DNA from: Bdellovibrionales bacterium
GTDB taxonomy: Bacteria > Bdellovibrionota > Bdellovibrionia > Bdellovibrionales > UBA1609
DNA: 7,091 nt
Assembly (NCBI GenBank): GCA_026713205.1
Contig: JAPOOY010000286.1
Span: 1-7,091, forward strand
Reading direction: 5' to 3'
Part shown: positions 1-6,088 of the stretch, piece by piece
Numbering within the stretch: the first letter of the stretch is position 1
Layout of the letters: each line of letters begins with the position of its first letter
The notes under the pieces: generated by a model
What the model was told of the DNA's origin: nothing
Databases searched by the model: none
What the model saw: the letters and a program-made list of their open reading frames with translations, nothing else
Made by a program: the position numbers and the translations under genes

Positions 1-413
1 AGTATGCAGTGGTGGAGGAAAAATCCGTTATCGGCCCTTACGCTCATTTAAGAAGCGGGACCAAGGTGGGAAAAGAATGTCGGGTGGGCAATTTTGTGGA
101 AACCAAGAAAGCGGTTATCGGGGATAAGTCCAAAGCGGCACATTTGAGTTATTTGGGAGATGTAAAAATTGGTAAAGAAGTTAATATTGGATGTGGTACG
201 GTCACCTGTAATTACGGGCCGGATCGGAAAAAAAGACAGACGAACATTGGAGATCGATCCTTTATAGGAAGTGGATCGCAACTTGTGGCTCCGGTAACAG
301 TGCAATCGGATTCCATTGTGGGGGCGGGTTCTGTTATTACAAAGGATGTTCCTGAAGGGCATTTGGCTTTGGAGCGTTCCGATCAAAAAAATGTCAAAAG
401 AAAGAAAAAATAA
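1..413 (+). CDS. glmU: GlmU C-terminal acetyltransferase domain (5' truncated by window)
   Basis: This is the C-terminal part of the bifunctional cytoplasmic enzyme that acetylates glucosamine-1-phosphate and then uridylylates it to UDP-GlcNAc. Only the left-handed beta-helix acetyltransferase domain is visible, about 136 of roughly 455 usual residues; the N-terminal pyrophosphorylase lies outside the window. The frame is open to the left edge (codons start at position 3), so the GTG at 9 is internal and not the start. Family signatures seen are IGPYAHLRSG, VGNFVETKKA, HLSYLGDVKIG, NIGCGTVTCNYG and GSGSQLVAPVTV. The conserved Arg of LRxG, Lys of ETKK, and His and Tyr of HLSYLGD, known from E. 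coli GlmU as acetyltransferase-site residues, are all present. The stretch after CNYG is about one residue longer than in E. coli. The tail is Lys-rich and ends in TAA at 411-413, 5 nt before glmS, so the two are very likely cotranscribed. Confidence 0.95.
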   Translation, partial: YAVVEEKSVIGPYAHLRSGTKVGKECRVGNFVETKKAVIGDKSKAAHLSYLGDVKIGKEVNIGCGTVTCNYGPDRKKRQTNIGDRSFIGSGSQLVAPVTVQSDSIVGAGSVITKDVPEGHLALERSDQKNVKRKKK

Positions 414-418
414 AAGAT

Positions 419-2305
419 ATGTGTGGTATTTTTGCTTATTCCGGTCCAGGTGATGTGACACAAACCCTTATGGATGGGTTGAGAAAACTGGAGTATCGGG
501 GATATGACAGTTCCGGGATCGCCTTCTTTTCCACAGACGATCGCATTCAGTGTGTGAGAGCTTGTGGGGATATTTCTGAATTGGAAAAGCTGTTGTCTGA
601 TGAAGTGAGAGAGTCTTCAGGAAAGACAGGTGTTCATTCAGGGATGACTTCTTCTATGAACGGTTCAGGCATAGGTCACACACGGTGGGCGACTCACGGC
701 GCGCCCACAAAAGACAATGCCCACCCCCATCGGGCCGGCCCCTTTTATGTCATACATAATGGGGTGATTGAAAATGAGGGGGAATTAAAAAATCTCATTG
801 ATCCCCAATCTCTTGCTTCAGAAACGGATACGGAAGTGATAGCTCATCTTCTTCTCCGGTTTTATAAGGAAGAAAAGGGTGATCTTGTTAAGAGTGTTTT
901 TAAAACCATGAATTGTTTAAAAGGTTCTTACGCTGTAACTGTACTTTGTGAAGAGAGGCCCGGAGAGATGATTGCTTTTAAGCAGGGTCCTCCGTTGGCT
1001 CTTTGCAAGGGGGAAGGATGGATTATTTCCAGTGATATTTATTCTGTGGGAGAGGATGTTCAGGAAGTTATTTTTTTAGAGGATGGAGAGGCTCTTTTTT
1101 TAAAAGATCAGGAATTTCAAATATATGATCGGCAGGGCCGAAAGATTCAAAAGGAATTTAAAATCATTCCGCGGGAGCAAAGTTTATTGGATAAAAAAGG
1201 GTTTCCTCATTTTATGTTGAAGGAGATTTTTGAACAACCGGATGTTACAAGAAAAATTTTGGAAAATTCAATCCATCGTCATGAAGGTCAACTGAATGTT
1301 AAACCGGCCGGAGGAGATCATGAATCTTTTAATAGGTTAATTAAAAAAGTTTCTTCAGTTCGGATTGTTGCCTGTGGGAGCAGTTATTTTGCCGGATTAT
1401 TCGGGAAATATCTTATTGAGGAATTTGCGGATGTGATGGTGGAGGTGGAACCGGCCAGTGAATTTATTTACCGAAAAGCGGTTTTTGATACAAATACATT
1501 GATTTTATTTATTTCCCAAAGCGGTGAGACAGCCGATACTTTAACAGCTTTAAATCGTGTGAAGGAAAAAGGATTAAAAACAATAAGTTTATGTAATGTT
1601 CCCAATTCCAGTTTGGATCGCCAGGTGGATTATGGTTTTTACATGCAGGCCGGTCAGGAAGTGGGAGTGGCCAGCACCAAAGCCTTTACCAGTTCTTTGA
1701 TTTGGTTGATTCTCTTGGCTTTTCATTTTAGTAAAGAAAGGAAAACGCTTTCTTCTGAGAGAGAGAAATCTTTAGTGAAATCGCTTCTTCAGCTTCCTCC
1801 TTATATGGAACAGGTGTTGGGTTATGAAGACTTTTTTTTGGAGACAGCGGAAGCTCTCAAAACATTTTCCGGATTTCTTTATTTGGGTCGTGGAGTTTTT
1901 TATCCCATTGCCTTGGAAGGCGCTTTGAAATTAAAGGAAATCGCTTATATTCATGCAGAGGGATACCCTGCCGGAGAAATGAAACATGGTCCGCTGGCTT
2001 TGATTGATAAGAATAAAGCTGTTGTCGCCCTTCTTCCCTCTGAGGGAATTTTATATGACAAAACTCTCACAAATTTAAAAGAAGCGCGAACCCGAGGCGC
2101 CGAGATTATTGGTTTAGGTGGAAAAGACACATCGGAATTAAAAAAGTTGTGTAATCATTATTTACCTCTTCCAAAACTCCCGGAATTTCTTTTGCCGGTA
2201 TTAGCTGTTATTCCTTTACAGATGATGGCTTATTATATTTCCCGAAGTTTTGGATACAATGCCGATCGTCCCAGGAACTTAGCCAAGTCCGTTACGGTGG
2301 AATAA
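419..2305 (+). CDS. glmS: Glutamine--fructose-6-phosphate aminotransferase (isomerizing)
   Basis: This 628-residue enzyme makes glucosamine-6-phosphate from fructose-6-phosphate and glutamine, the first committed step to UDP-GlcNAc. The N-terminus MCGIF gives Cys2 as the Ntn amidotransferase nucleophile, which fixes the ATG start even though only a weak purine stretch precedes it. The glutaminase domain (about 2-240) carries LEYRGYDSSG, GHTRWATHG (86-94), HNGVIEN and SETDTEV. Two SIS sugar-isomerase domains follow: VACGSSYFAG near 318, SQSGETADT near 366, VASTKAFTSS near 417, and LEGALKLKEIAY plus EGYPAGEMKHGP at about 499-525. The C-terminal tail ends DRPRNLAKSVTVE, as in canonical GlmS. It is about 19 residues longer than E. 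coli GlmS, mostly from a Ser/Gly-rich insertion at about 60-85 before the HTRW motif. It lies 5 nt behind glmU, and no glmS ribozyme is possible upstream because that sequence is glmU coding. Identity is certain. Confidence 0.98.
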   Translation: MCGIFAYSGPGDVTQTLMDGLRKLEYRGYDSSGIAFFSTDDRIQCVRACGDISELEKLLSDEVRESSGKTGVHSGMTSSMNGSGIGHTRWATHGAPTKDNAHPHRAGPFYVIHNGVIENEGELKNLIDPQSLASETDTEVIAHLLLRFYKEEKGDLVKSVFKTMNCLKGSYAVTVLCEERPGEMIAFKQGPPLALCKGEGWIISSDIYSVGEDVQEVIFLEDGEALFLKDQEFQIYDRQGRKIQKEFKIIPREQSLLDKKGFPHFMLKEIFEQPDVTRKILENSIHRHEGQLNVKPAGGDHESFNRLIKKVSSVRIVACGSSYFAGLFGKYLIEEFADVMVEVEPASEFIYRKAVFDTNTLILFISQSGETADTLTALNRVKEKGLKTISLCNVPNSSLDRQVDYGFYMQAGQEVGVASTKAFTSSLIWLILLAFHFSKERKTLSSEREKSLVKSLLQLPPYMEQVLGYEDFFLETAEALKTFSGFLYLGRGVFYPIALEGALKLKEIAYIHAEGYPAGEMKHGPLALIDKNKAVVALLPSEGILYDKTLTNLKEARTRGAEIIGLGGKDTSELKKLCNHYLPLPKLPEFLLPVLAVIPLQMMAYYISRSFGYNADRPRNLAKSVTVE

Positions 2306-2335
2306 ATTGGATAATTTCTTGTATTCACTCCTAAT
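2270..2335 (+). other. Potential attTn7-type integration target at glmS 3' end
   Basis: The last 11 codons of glmS encode PRNLAKSVTVE, the conserved segment whose DNA is bound by TnsD of Tn7 in other bacteria; insertion there falls about 25 bp after the stop codon. Here that spot (near 2330) falls inside the first copy of a 29-bp tandem repeat and just before an accessory-gene remnant. No Tn7-like end sequence or tns gene is visible, so this is a possible target or an old scar, not an occupied site. Inference only. Confidence 0.3.
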
Positions 2336-2370
2336 TTAACTGATAATTTCTTGTATTCACTCCTAATTTA
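2310..2370. repeat. 29-bp perfect direct repeat, two copies, 32-bp period
   Basis: Two identical 29-bp copies lie at 2310-2338 and 2342-2370, separated by the 3-bp spacer ACT. Each begins GATAATTTCTTGTATTCACT and ends CTAATTTA. The first copy starts 5 bp after the glmS stop codon. The unit is AT-rich, has no strong internal hairpin, and does not recur elsewhere in the window as far as I can see. It could be a recent tandem duplication, a pair of operator-like sites for the downstream remnant gene, or a scar of an integration event. Confidence 0.95.
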
Positions 2371-2379
2371 TCTTAAAAT
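2351..2379 (+). promoter_or_regulatory. Possible sigma70-type promoter for the gene remnant
   Basis: TTGTAT at 2351-2356 (inside repeat copy 2) and TAAAAT at 2374-2379 are spaced by 17 bp. The predicted start site would fall at the end of the AGGAAG Shine-Dalgarno at 2381-2386, which argues against it being used as drawn. Weak support. Confidence 0.25.
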
Positions 2380-2391
2380 GAGGAAGAACCT

Positions 2392-2650
2392 ATGATTAAA
2401 AGACTGCAAAAACTCAGCAAAAACCACAGCTTTTTTCCGACAAATGCCTGATGGCAAAGAGATACTGGTTGAAATAAAGTCTTCCAATGAGACAAATAAG
2501 GAGCAGTCCAGGATTTTGGAAAAATTTAAAAAAAATTGGGATCGCCCTTGTGATGCACAGCTTTGGTCTAATGATTTAAAAAACAGAAAGATAGGGGAAG
2601 TCTATCATTACCATTGGCAGACAGCTTTAAAGAAATTGTTCTTAATATAA
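2392..2650 (+). pseudogene. Remnant of an AAA_14/DUF4143-type ATPase, centre deleted
   Basis: Two pieces in different frames look like the two ends of one gene. The first starts with ATG at 2392 behind a good Shine-Dalgarno (AGGAAG, 2381-2386) and reads MIKRLQKLSKNHSFF. This resembles the usual start of AAA_14/DUF4143 ATPases, where it leads straight into the P-loop, but here it runs into TGA at 2449-2451. The second piece, open from about 2432 to TAA at 2648-2650, reads FFRQMPDGKEILVEIKSS and ends WQTALKKLF. This matches the C-terminal part of the same family (the DF...G..I.VE.KSS strand region, and the final W..AL..L). The roughly 300 residues between, including Walker A and B, are missing. 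The pieces meet at a run of six T (2431-2436), consistent with a short-homology deletion plus frameshift. The last 9 bp overlap the convergent namZ gene. The family call is from recalled motifs. The alternative is a small 68-residue protein from ATG 2444, which has no convincing ribosome site. Confidence 0.6.
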
Positions 2651-3814
2651 AAGAAAGGGAGCTCTTTCCTTTTGCCATTGTGTTTCTTCCTCTGTGAGCC
2701 ATTCATTCCATTCCTTCACAGAGCTGTTGGGATCTTCAATCCATTTTCTAAGGCGATCACAGCCGCTTAAAATATCAATGGGCCATTTTTCAAATTCATA
2801 TTCATAGGGAGGAGGTTTTTTCCATTCAAAATCTTTTTGAATTTCATAAAGACATTTTAAGAAGAGGGAAATTAAACGATAGGGGCGAAAAGGTCCTTTT
2901 GTTCTCCAGGAAGGATTCAGATGAATTTGGAAGCCTCGGCAGATTTCTCCTTTGTATTTGTCAAAGACCGGTTCAAATTCATGGGGCCTTAAGGCACAGC
3001 CGGTTAAAAACTCCGCGCCTTTTTCTTCCATCCTTTTTTTAATCTGTTCCGTTTTTAAATAAGGAATTCCAAATACCTCCAGAGGGAGAGTGGTTCCTCT
3101 TCCTTCGGAAATGTTTGTTCCCTCCAGAAGAACAGTTCCCGGGTAACATTGGGCCGTGGAAAATTCTGTCATGTTAGGACTGGGTTGCACCCAAGGCAAA
3201 GGCCAGGGATCCTCAGGGGAGTAATCTTTCATTGGAATCACAATTAGATTTGTTTTTAGTTTTTTATAATTTTTAAACCACGAGGCGGCTTCTCCCAGGG
3301 TGAGACCATGACTTATGGGCAGGGGAGCCGCCCCCACAAAACTGGTGAATTGATCTTTTAATAAAGAGCCTTCCACTTTACGCCTCAGGGGATTGGGACG
3401 ATCCAAAATGATAATCGTTTTATCCTGTCCGTCCTCCAGAGCGTAAAATAAAGTGGTTAAGTAGGTATAAATGCGGCAGCCTGTATCCTGAAGATCCACC
3501 AAGAGCACATCAAAGGTGGAAAGCATTTGAGGAGTAAACCGCCTGGTTTTTTTTGAATAGAGACTGAAGATGGGAAGTCCATTTAAGCTGCTGTCCTCAT
3601 GGGTAATCATGTTTGCTTGTTTTGTTCCGGTTAAACCATGTTGTGGACTGAAGAGAGCTGTGACATTTATATCGGGATGATTCAGTAAGAGAGATAGGGT
3701 GTGGGACATATTTTGTGTGACTGAAGCGGCATGTCCCATAAAGCCAATTTTTTTCCCCTGAACTTTTTGAATCCAGGAGGATTCTTTAAAAAAAACTTCT
3801 GATCCGAGGAGCAT
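2642..3814 (-). CDS. namZ: DUF1343 / NamZ-family exo-beta-N-acetylmuramidase
   Basis: This 390-residue protein belongs to the DUF1343 family, whose characterised member in Bacillus subtilis (NamZ, formerly YbbC; GH171) removes MurNAc from the non-reducing ends of peptidoglycan fragments. Family motifs in order: KIGFMGHAASVTQN (22-35), ALFSPQHGLTG (53-63), DVLLVDLQDTGCRIYTY (102-118), ILDRPNPL (136-143), SHGLTLGEAA (168-177), PWVQPSPNM (207-215) and GTVLLEGTNISEGRGTTLP (226-244). The usual LYG after the FSPQHG block is LYS here. There is no signal peptide. The ATG at 3814 is preceded two codons upstream by an in-frame TAA, so a longer secreted form is excluded unless there is a sequencing error. 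A cytoplasmic role in peptidoglycan recycling is therefore inferred, in keeping with nearby glmU-glmS. It converges on the gene remnant (9-bp overlap). A TATAAT box ends 9 bp before the start codon. The family is certain; the exact substrate is inferred. Confidence 0.9.
   Translation of the reverse strand: MLLGSEVFFKESSWIQKVQGKKIGFMGHAASVTQNMSHTLSLLLNHPDINVTALFSPQHGLTGTKQANMITHEDSSLNGLPIFSLYSKKTRRFTPQMLSTFDVLLVDLQDTGCRIYTYLTTLFYALEDGQDKTIIILDRPNPLRRKVEGSLLKDQFTSFVGAAPLPISHGLTLGEAASWFKNYKKLKTNLIVIPMKDYSPEDPWPLPWVQPSPNMTEFSTAQCYPGTVLLEGTNISEGRGTTLPLEVFGIPYLKTEQIKKRMEEKGAEFLTGCALRPHEFEPVFDKYKGEICRGFQIHLNPSWRTKGPFRPYRLISLFLKCLYEIQKDFEWKKPPPYEYEFEKWPIDILSGCDRLRKWIEDPNSSVKEWNEWLTEEETQWQKERAPFLLY
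2649..2673. terminator. Weak bidirectional terminator-like hairpin
   Basis: GAAAG (2653-2657) pairs with CTTTC (2664-2668) across the loop GGAGCT. After a one-base bulge the stem continues with AAAA on the left against TTTT (2670-2673). An A-run on one side and a T-run on the other would suit both the plus-strand remnant and the convergent namZ gene. It sits within the last codons of namZ. The stem is short and GC-poor, so confidence is low. Confidence 0.25.
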
Positions 3815-3823
3815 TTGTTACCT

Positions 3824-3829
3824 ATTATA
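3824..3829 (-). promoter_or_regulatory. -10 box of namZ (TATAAT)
   Basis: On the minus strand a perfect TATAAT lies 9 bp before the namZ ATG and directly abuts the CGATCG at the end of the inverted-repeat element. No good -35 is seen; TGTAAA at 3846-3851 (16-bp spacer) matches the consensus at only 3 of 6 positions. Transcription would start only 2-4 nt before the ATG, giving a nearly leaderless mRNA. An AGG lies in the short spacer. Confidence 0.45.
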
Positions 3830-3874
3830 CGATCGTGTTTAAAAATTTACACATTAAATTTAAAATGAGGCTGG

Positions 3875-3988
3875 TTGCTATTTTTAGAAAGTCTCTCTAT
3901 TTTTTCAGGCAGGCCGTCCTGGCCTGCTAGAATTCTGCCATCCTGGCAGAAAGCATTCAAAAATAGAGAGACTTTCTAAAAATAGCAA
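3875..3988. repeat. Perfect 30-bp inverted repeat with 54-nt loop
   Basis: The left arm at 3875-3904 begins TTGCTATTTTTAGAAAGTCT. The right arm at 3959-3988 is its exact reverse complement and ends AAAAATAGCAA. Such a stem would be very stable as RNA on either strand (a likely RNase III substrate) and could extrude as a cruciform in DNA. No T-run directly follows the stem, so it is not a classic intrinsic terminator. Confidence 0.95.
3909..3951. repeat. Two adjacent GC-rich hairpins in the loop
   Basis: Hairpin 1: GCAGGCC (3909-3915), loop GTCCT, GGCCTGC (3921-3927). Hairpin 2: TTCTGCCA (3933-3940), loop TCC, TGGCAGAA (3944-3951). Both contain GCC(G/A)TCCTGGC around their loops, which suggests that they are related copies. 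With the 30-bp outer stem they form a three-stem, cloverleaf-like fold. They are markedly more GC-rich than the surroundings. Confidence 0.9.
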
Positions 3989-4101
3989 AAATTATTTGTT
4001 AAATAACCTGAATTTTCAGACACGATCGATATGATTAAGTTCATATTATATATATTTGATTTTAAGGTCTTTAATTTAAACTGGAGGAGTATAAAATTGA
4101 T

Positions 4102-5565
4102 TTAAGGCAGGGAGATGACGAAGGCCAGATACTGACCGTAAAGATGATGATACCGTAGAATATTCAGGGTATTGCCTCCTGATCGTTTAATGTATTTTTT
4201 GAAGTCAGCAACTTTAGAGACATTCTGCCCGTTGACTTTAAAAATTAAATCACCGGATTTAAAACCGGCTTTACCGGCAGGGGAGGAAGCATCCACAGAA
4301 AGCACCAGTGGATGTTTTGCTCCAAAATCCGGCAAGTTCAATTGTTTAAAAACACTGGGATCAGGATTAGTCAGATTCAAACCAAGAGTTGTTTTAATTC
4401 CCTTTTTCTTACTTCTTTTTGAAAGAGGTTTTGGAAAATTAAAACTATTCTCGTTTCTGAGCTGAATAGTTACAAAGAGTCGTTTTTCTTTACCGTTTCT
4501 TACAATCTTAACCGGAACTTTTTTTGAAAGAGGAGTTTTGGCTACGGCGTTGGCCAGGTCTTTTGAATTTTTAATAGTTGTTTTTCCAAATTTTACAATA
4601 AGGTCATGGGCTTGAAGGCCCGCTCGATCGGCAGGTCCACCGGGAACCACATCCATTATCAAGCTTCCCCCCTTTGCGGAACTTAATAGAACGCCTATAA
4701 ATCCCCTTTTGACATAACCATGATTTTTCAGATCATTTAAAATGTTTTTTACATTATCAATAGGAATGGCAAAACTAATTCCCTGAGCGCCTGCTGCGAT
4801 GGCATTGTTAACTCCCACCACTTTTCCCTTTAAGTTGACCAGCGGACCGCCTGAATTTCCAGGATTGATACTGGCATCCGTTTGTAAAAGGGGAAATAAG
4901 TTCAGCTCATCAATTTCTCTTTTTATTGCAGAGATGATTCCCTGAGTCATGGAATGACCATAACCATGAGGATTACCAAAAGCCGCTACTTTTTCTCCCA
5001 CCTGAATATCTTTACTGTTACCTAATTTGACAGGTTTTAAAGGATGTTTTGGCTTAATTTTTATCAGGGCAATATCGCTGAGATCATCTTTTCCCACCAA
5101 CTTCGCTTTATAAAATTCCTGGCTGTCTGCAAATTGAATTTTAATTTCATCCGCTCCGGTGATGACATGGGTATTGGTAACAATCAATCCTTTGGAATCA
5201 ATGACAAAACCCGAACCTGAACCGCTAATGGGAGGGGGGGTGTACGGAACATAAAGCCCGGGCGCCAGAAAAAATTTATTATTTGCGGATTTTTTAGTAA
5301 CGGAAATATTTACGACACTGGGTTCAATTTTTTTAGCCAGTTCCACAAAGGAGAAACCTGAAGAATGGGCCATAACTAAAGGAGATAAGCTTATTAAAAT
5401 CAGATGGGAAATGAGAGTCAGTGACTTAAACGGCTGAAGCGGAATTATACTGATCTTGTTTGATTTTTTCGGTTTTTTCTCCTCTATAAAACCCTGAGTC
5501 ATCAAAAATGATTGATATATTTTAAATAAATTATGTTTGAAAGAAGTTTGTAAGGCTTGTTTCAT
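4102..5565 (-). CDS. HtrA/DegP-family periplasmic serine protease with two PDZ domains
   Basis: This 487-residue member of the DegP/HtrA (S1C) family degrades or chaperones misfolded envelope proteins. The trypsin-like domain spans about 70-280 and has the full triad: His133 in TNTHVI, Asp164 in DLSDIALIKI and Ser238 in INPGNSGGPL. PDZ1 is at about 285-370 (GFIGVLL, GGPADRAGLQAHDLI). A basic linker follows at 371-390, then PDZ2 at about 391-487 (SPAGKAGFKSGDLI). A hydrophobic stretch at about 48-66 ending VMA looks like a signal peptide or membrane anchor, but about 47 mostly polar, basic residues precede it, which is unusual. The start is chosen because ATG 5565 has AAGGA 9 nt upstream and overlaps the DUF1844 stop as ATGA. 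The alternative Met22 (5502) lacks a ribosome site. The family is certain; whether it corresponds to DegP, DegQ or DegS is not decided, so no symbol is given. Confidence 0.95.
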   Translation of the reverse strand: MKQALQTSFKHNLFKIYQSFLMTQGFIEEKKPKKSNKISIIPLQPFKSLTLISHLILISLSPLVMAHSSGFSFVELAKKIEPSVVNISVTKKSANNKFFLAPGLYVPYTPPPISGSGSGFVIDSKGLIVTNTHVITGADEIKIQFADSQEFYKAKLVGKDDLSDIALIKIKPKHPLKPVKLGNSKDIQVGEKVAAFGNPHGYGHSMTQGIISAIKREIDELNLFPLLQTDASINPGNSGGPLVNLKGKVVGVNNAIAAGAQGISFAIPIDNVKNILNDLKNHGYVKRGFIGVLLSSAKGGSLIMDVVPGGPADRAGLQAHDLIVKFGKTTIKNSKDLANAVAKTPLSKKVPVKIVRNGKEKRLFVTIQLRNENSFNFPKPLSKRSKKKGIKTTLGLNLTNPDPSVFKQLNLPDFGAKHPLVLSVDASSPAGKAGFKSGDLIFKVNGQNVSKVADFKKYIKRSGGNTLNILRYHHLYGQYLAFVISLP

Positions 5566-5963
5566 GCTTTAGTTTCCTTTTTAGATTCTTTATCGTTTTG
5601 CGTTTTTTCCGCTGATTTATCCTGAGGCTTCTCTTTTTCCTGTTTTTCTGTGGCGGCTTCTTTTTGGGAAGGTTCTTTTTCTTGTTGTTCCGGAGTGGAT
5701 TCTGATTTGTGTTCCGTTTGTATAAACTTCAGTTGCAGATCATGAATACAGGAGTCTAAAAGTCTGGTTTCTTTTTCCGTCAGATTGTTTTTTGTTTTCT
5801 CTTTTAAGATAGATAGAAGATCGATGTTGTAGCGGGCCATGTTTCGGTCTTCTTTTTCTTCGGACTGGGGATCCAAGCCCATCTTTAAAAGGGCCGCAGA
5901 GGCAATGGATAAAATGAGGTGAGAGAAATCCGGTGTTAAATTTGTTTTCTCTGATTCGGACAT
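5562..5963 (-). CDS. DUF1844 domain protein with charged C-terminal tail
   Basis: This 133-residue protein of unknown function is the first gene of an operon with htrA. Residues about 13-82 match DUF1844: FSHLILSIASAALLKMGL, then ARYNIDLLSILKEKTKNNLT and a helix ETRLLDSCIHDLQLKFIQ. Residues about 84-133 form a low-complexity tail of Lys, Glu, Gln, Ser and Asp, probably disordered. No signal peptide or transmembrane segment is evident, so it is probably cytoplasmic. The start is supported by a strong AGGAGG (5969-5974) 5 nt before the ATG. Its TGA overlaps the htrA ATG by 4 nt, so the two are translationally coupled and probably needed together, which hints at an envelope-related role. The family has no established biochemical activity that I know of. 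Confidence 0.85.
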   Translation of the reverse strand: MSESEKTNLTPDFSHLILSIASAALLKMGLDPQSEEKEDRNMARYNIDLLSILKEKTKNNLTEKETRLLDSCIHDLQLKFIQTEHKSESTPEQQEKEPSQKEAATEKQEKEKPQDKSAEKTQNDKESKKETKA

Positions 5964-6088
5964 GCTTTCCTCCTGTTTTTGTTAGCGCAATTGATGAAAT
6001 GGTAACCATTTTTTTAAAGTTACATCTATTGAAATCCTCAAAAGGAAGGTGTTTTAAATAAATCTCCTTCGTTAATCTTAGTTCTTGA

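Larger units (their letters stand above)
3830..4028. mobile_element. MITE-like nested inverted-repeat element
   Basis: The ends are an 18-bp imperfect inverted repeat: 3830-3847 against 4011-4028, 16 of 18 matching. The outermost six bases, CGATCG, are palindromic and occur on both sides, so they may instead be a target-site duplication. The element proper would then be 3836-4022 (187 bp) with TGT...ACA termini. Inside lies a perfect 30-bp inverted repeat, and inside that two GC-rich hairpins. The centres of the outer and inner repeats differ by only about 2-3 bp, so the structure is nearly symmetric. No reading frame of note exists in it. It separates htrA from namZ. This fits a non-autonomous transposable element mobilised in trans. 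The alternative is a processing or attenuation structure in a through-transcript. No IS family can be assigned. Confidence 0.55.

Noticed and set aside
330..418. glmS ribozyme/riboswitch upstream of glmS
   Set aside because: The upstream sequence is glmU coding and only 5 nt separate the genes, so there is no room for the ribozyme.
48..461. Minus-strand ORF of 137 codons opposite glmU
   Set aside because: It is antisense to clear glmU coding sequence, has no recognisable motif, and has a composition typical of a shadow frame.
2310..2370. Miniature CRISPR array
   Set aside because: Two 29-bp repeats with a 3-bp gap have no spacer-sized unit, and no cas gene is visible.
3875..3988. Intrinsic terminator of htrA
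   Set aside because: The 30-bp stem has a 54-nt loop and no T-run right after it on the minus strand; the nested symmetric borders fit an inserted element better.
4032..4106. 24-codon plus-strand ORF beside the element, with GGAGGAG at 4083-4089
   Set aside because: The peptide is very short, AT-driven and lacks a ribosome site. The GGAGGAG is followed only by TTG-ATT-TAA, so no gene uses it.
4172..4465. Plus-strand ORF of 97 codons inside htrA
   Set aside because: It lies fully antisense to the conserved HtrA PDZ region, without a ribosome site or family resemblance.
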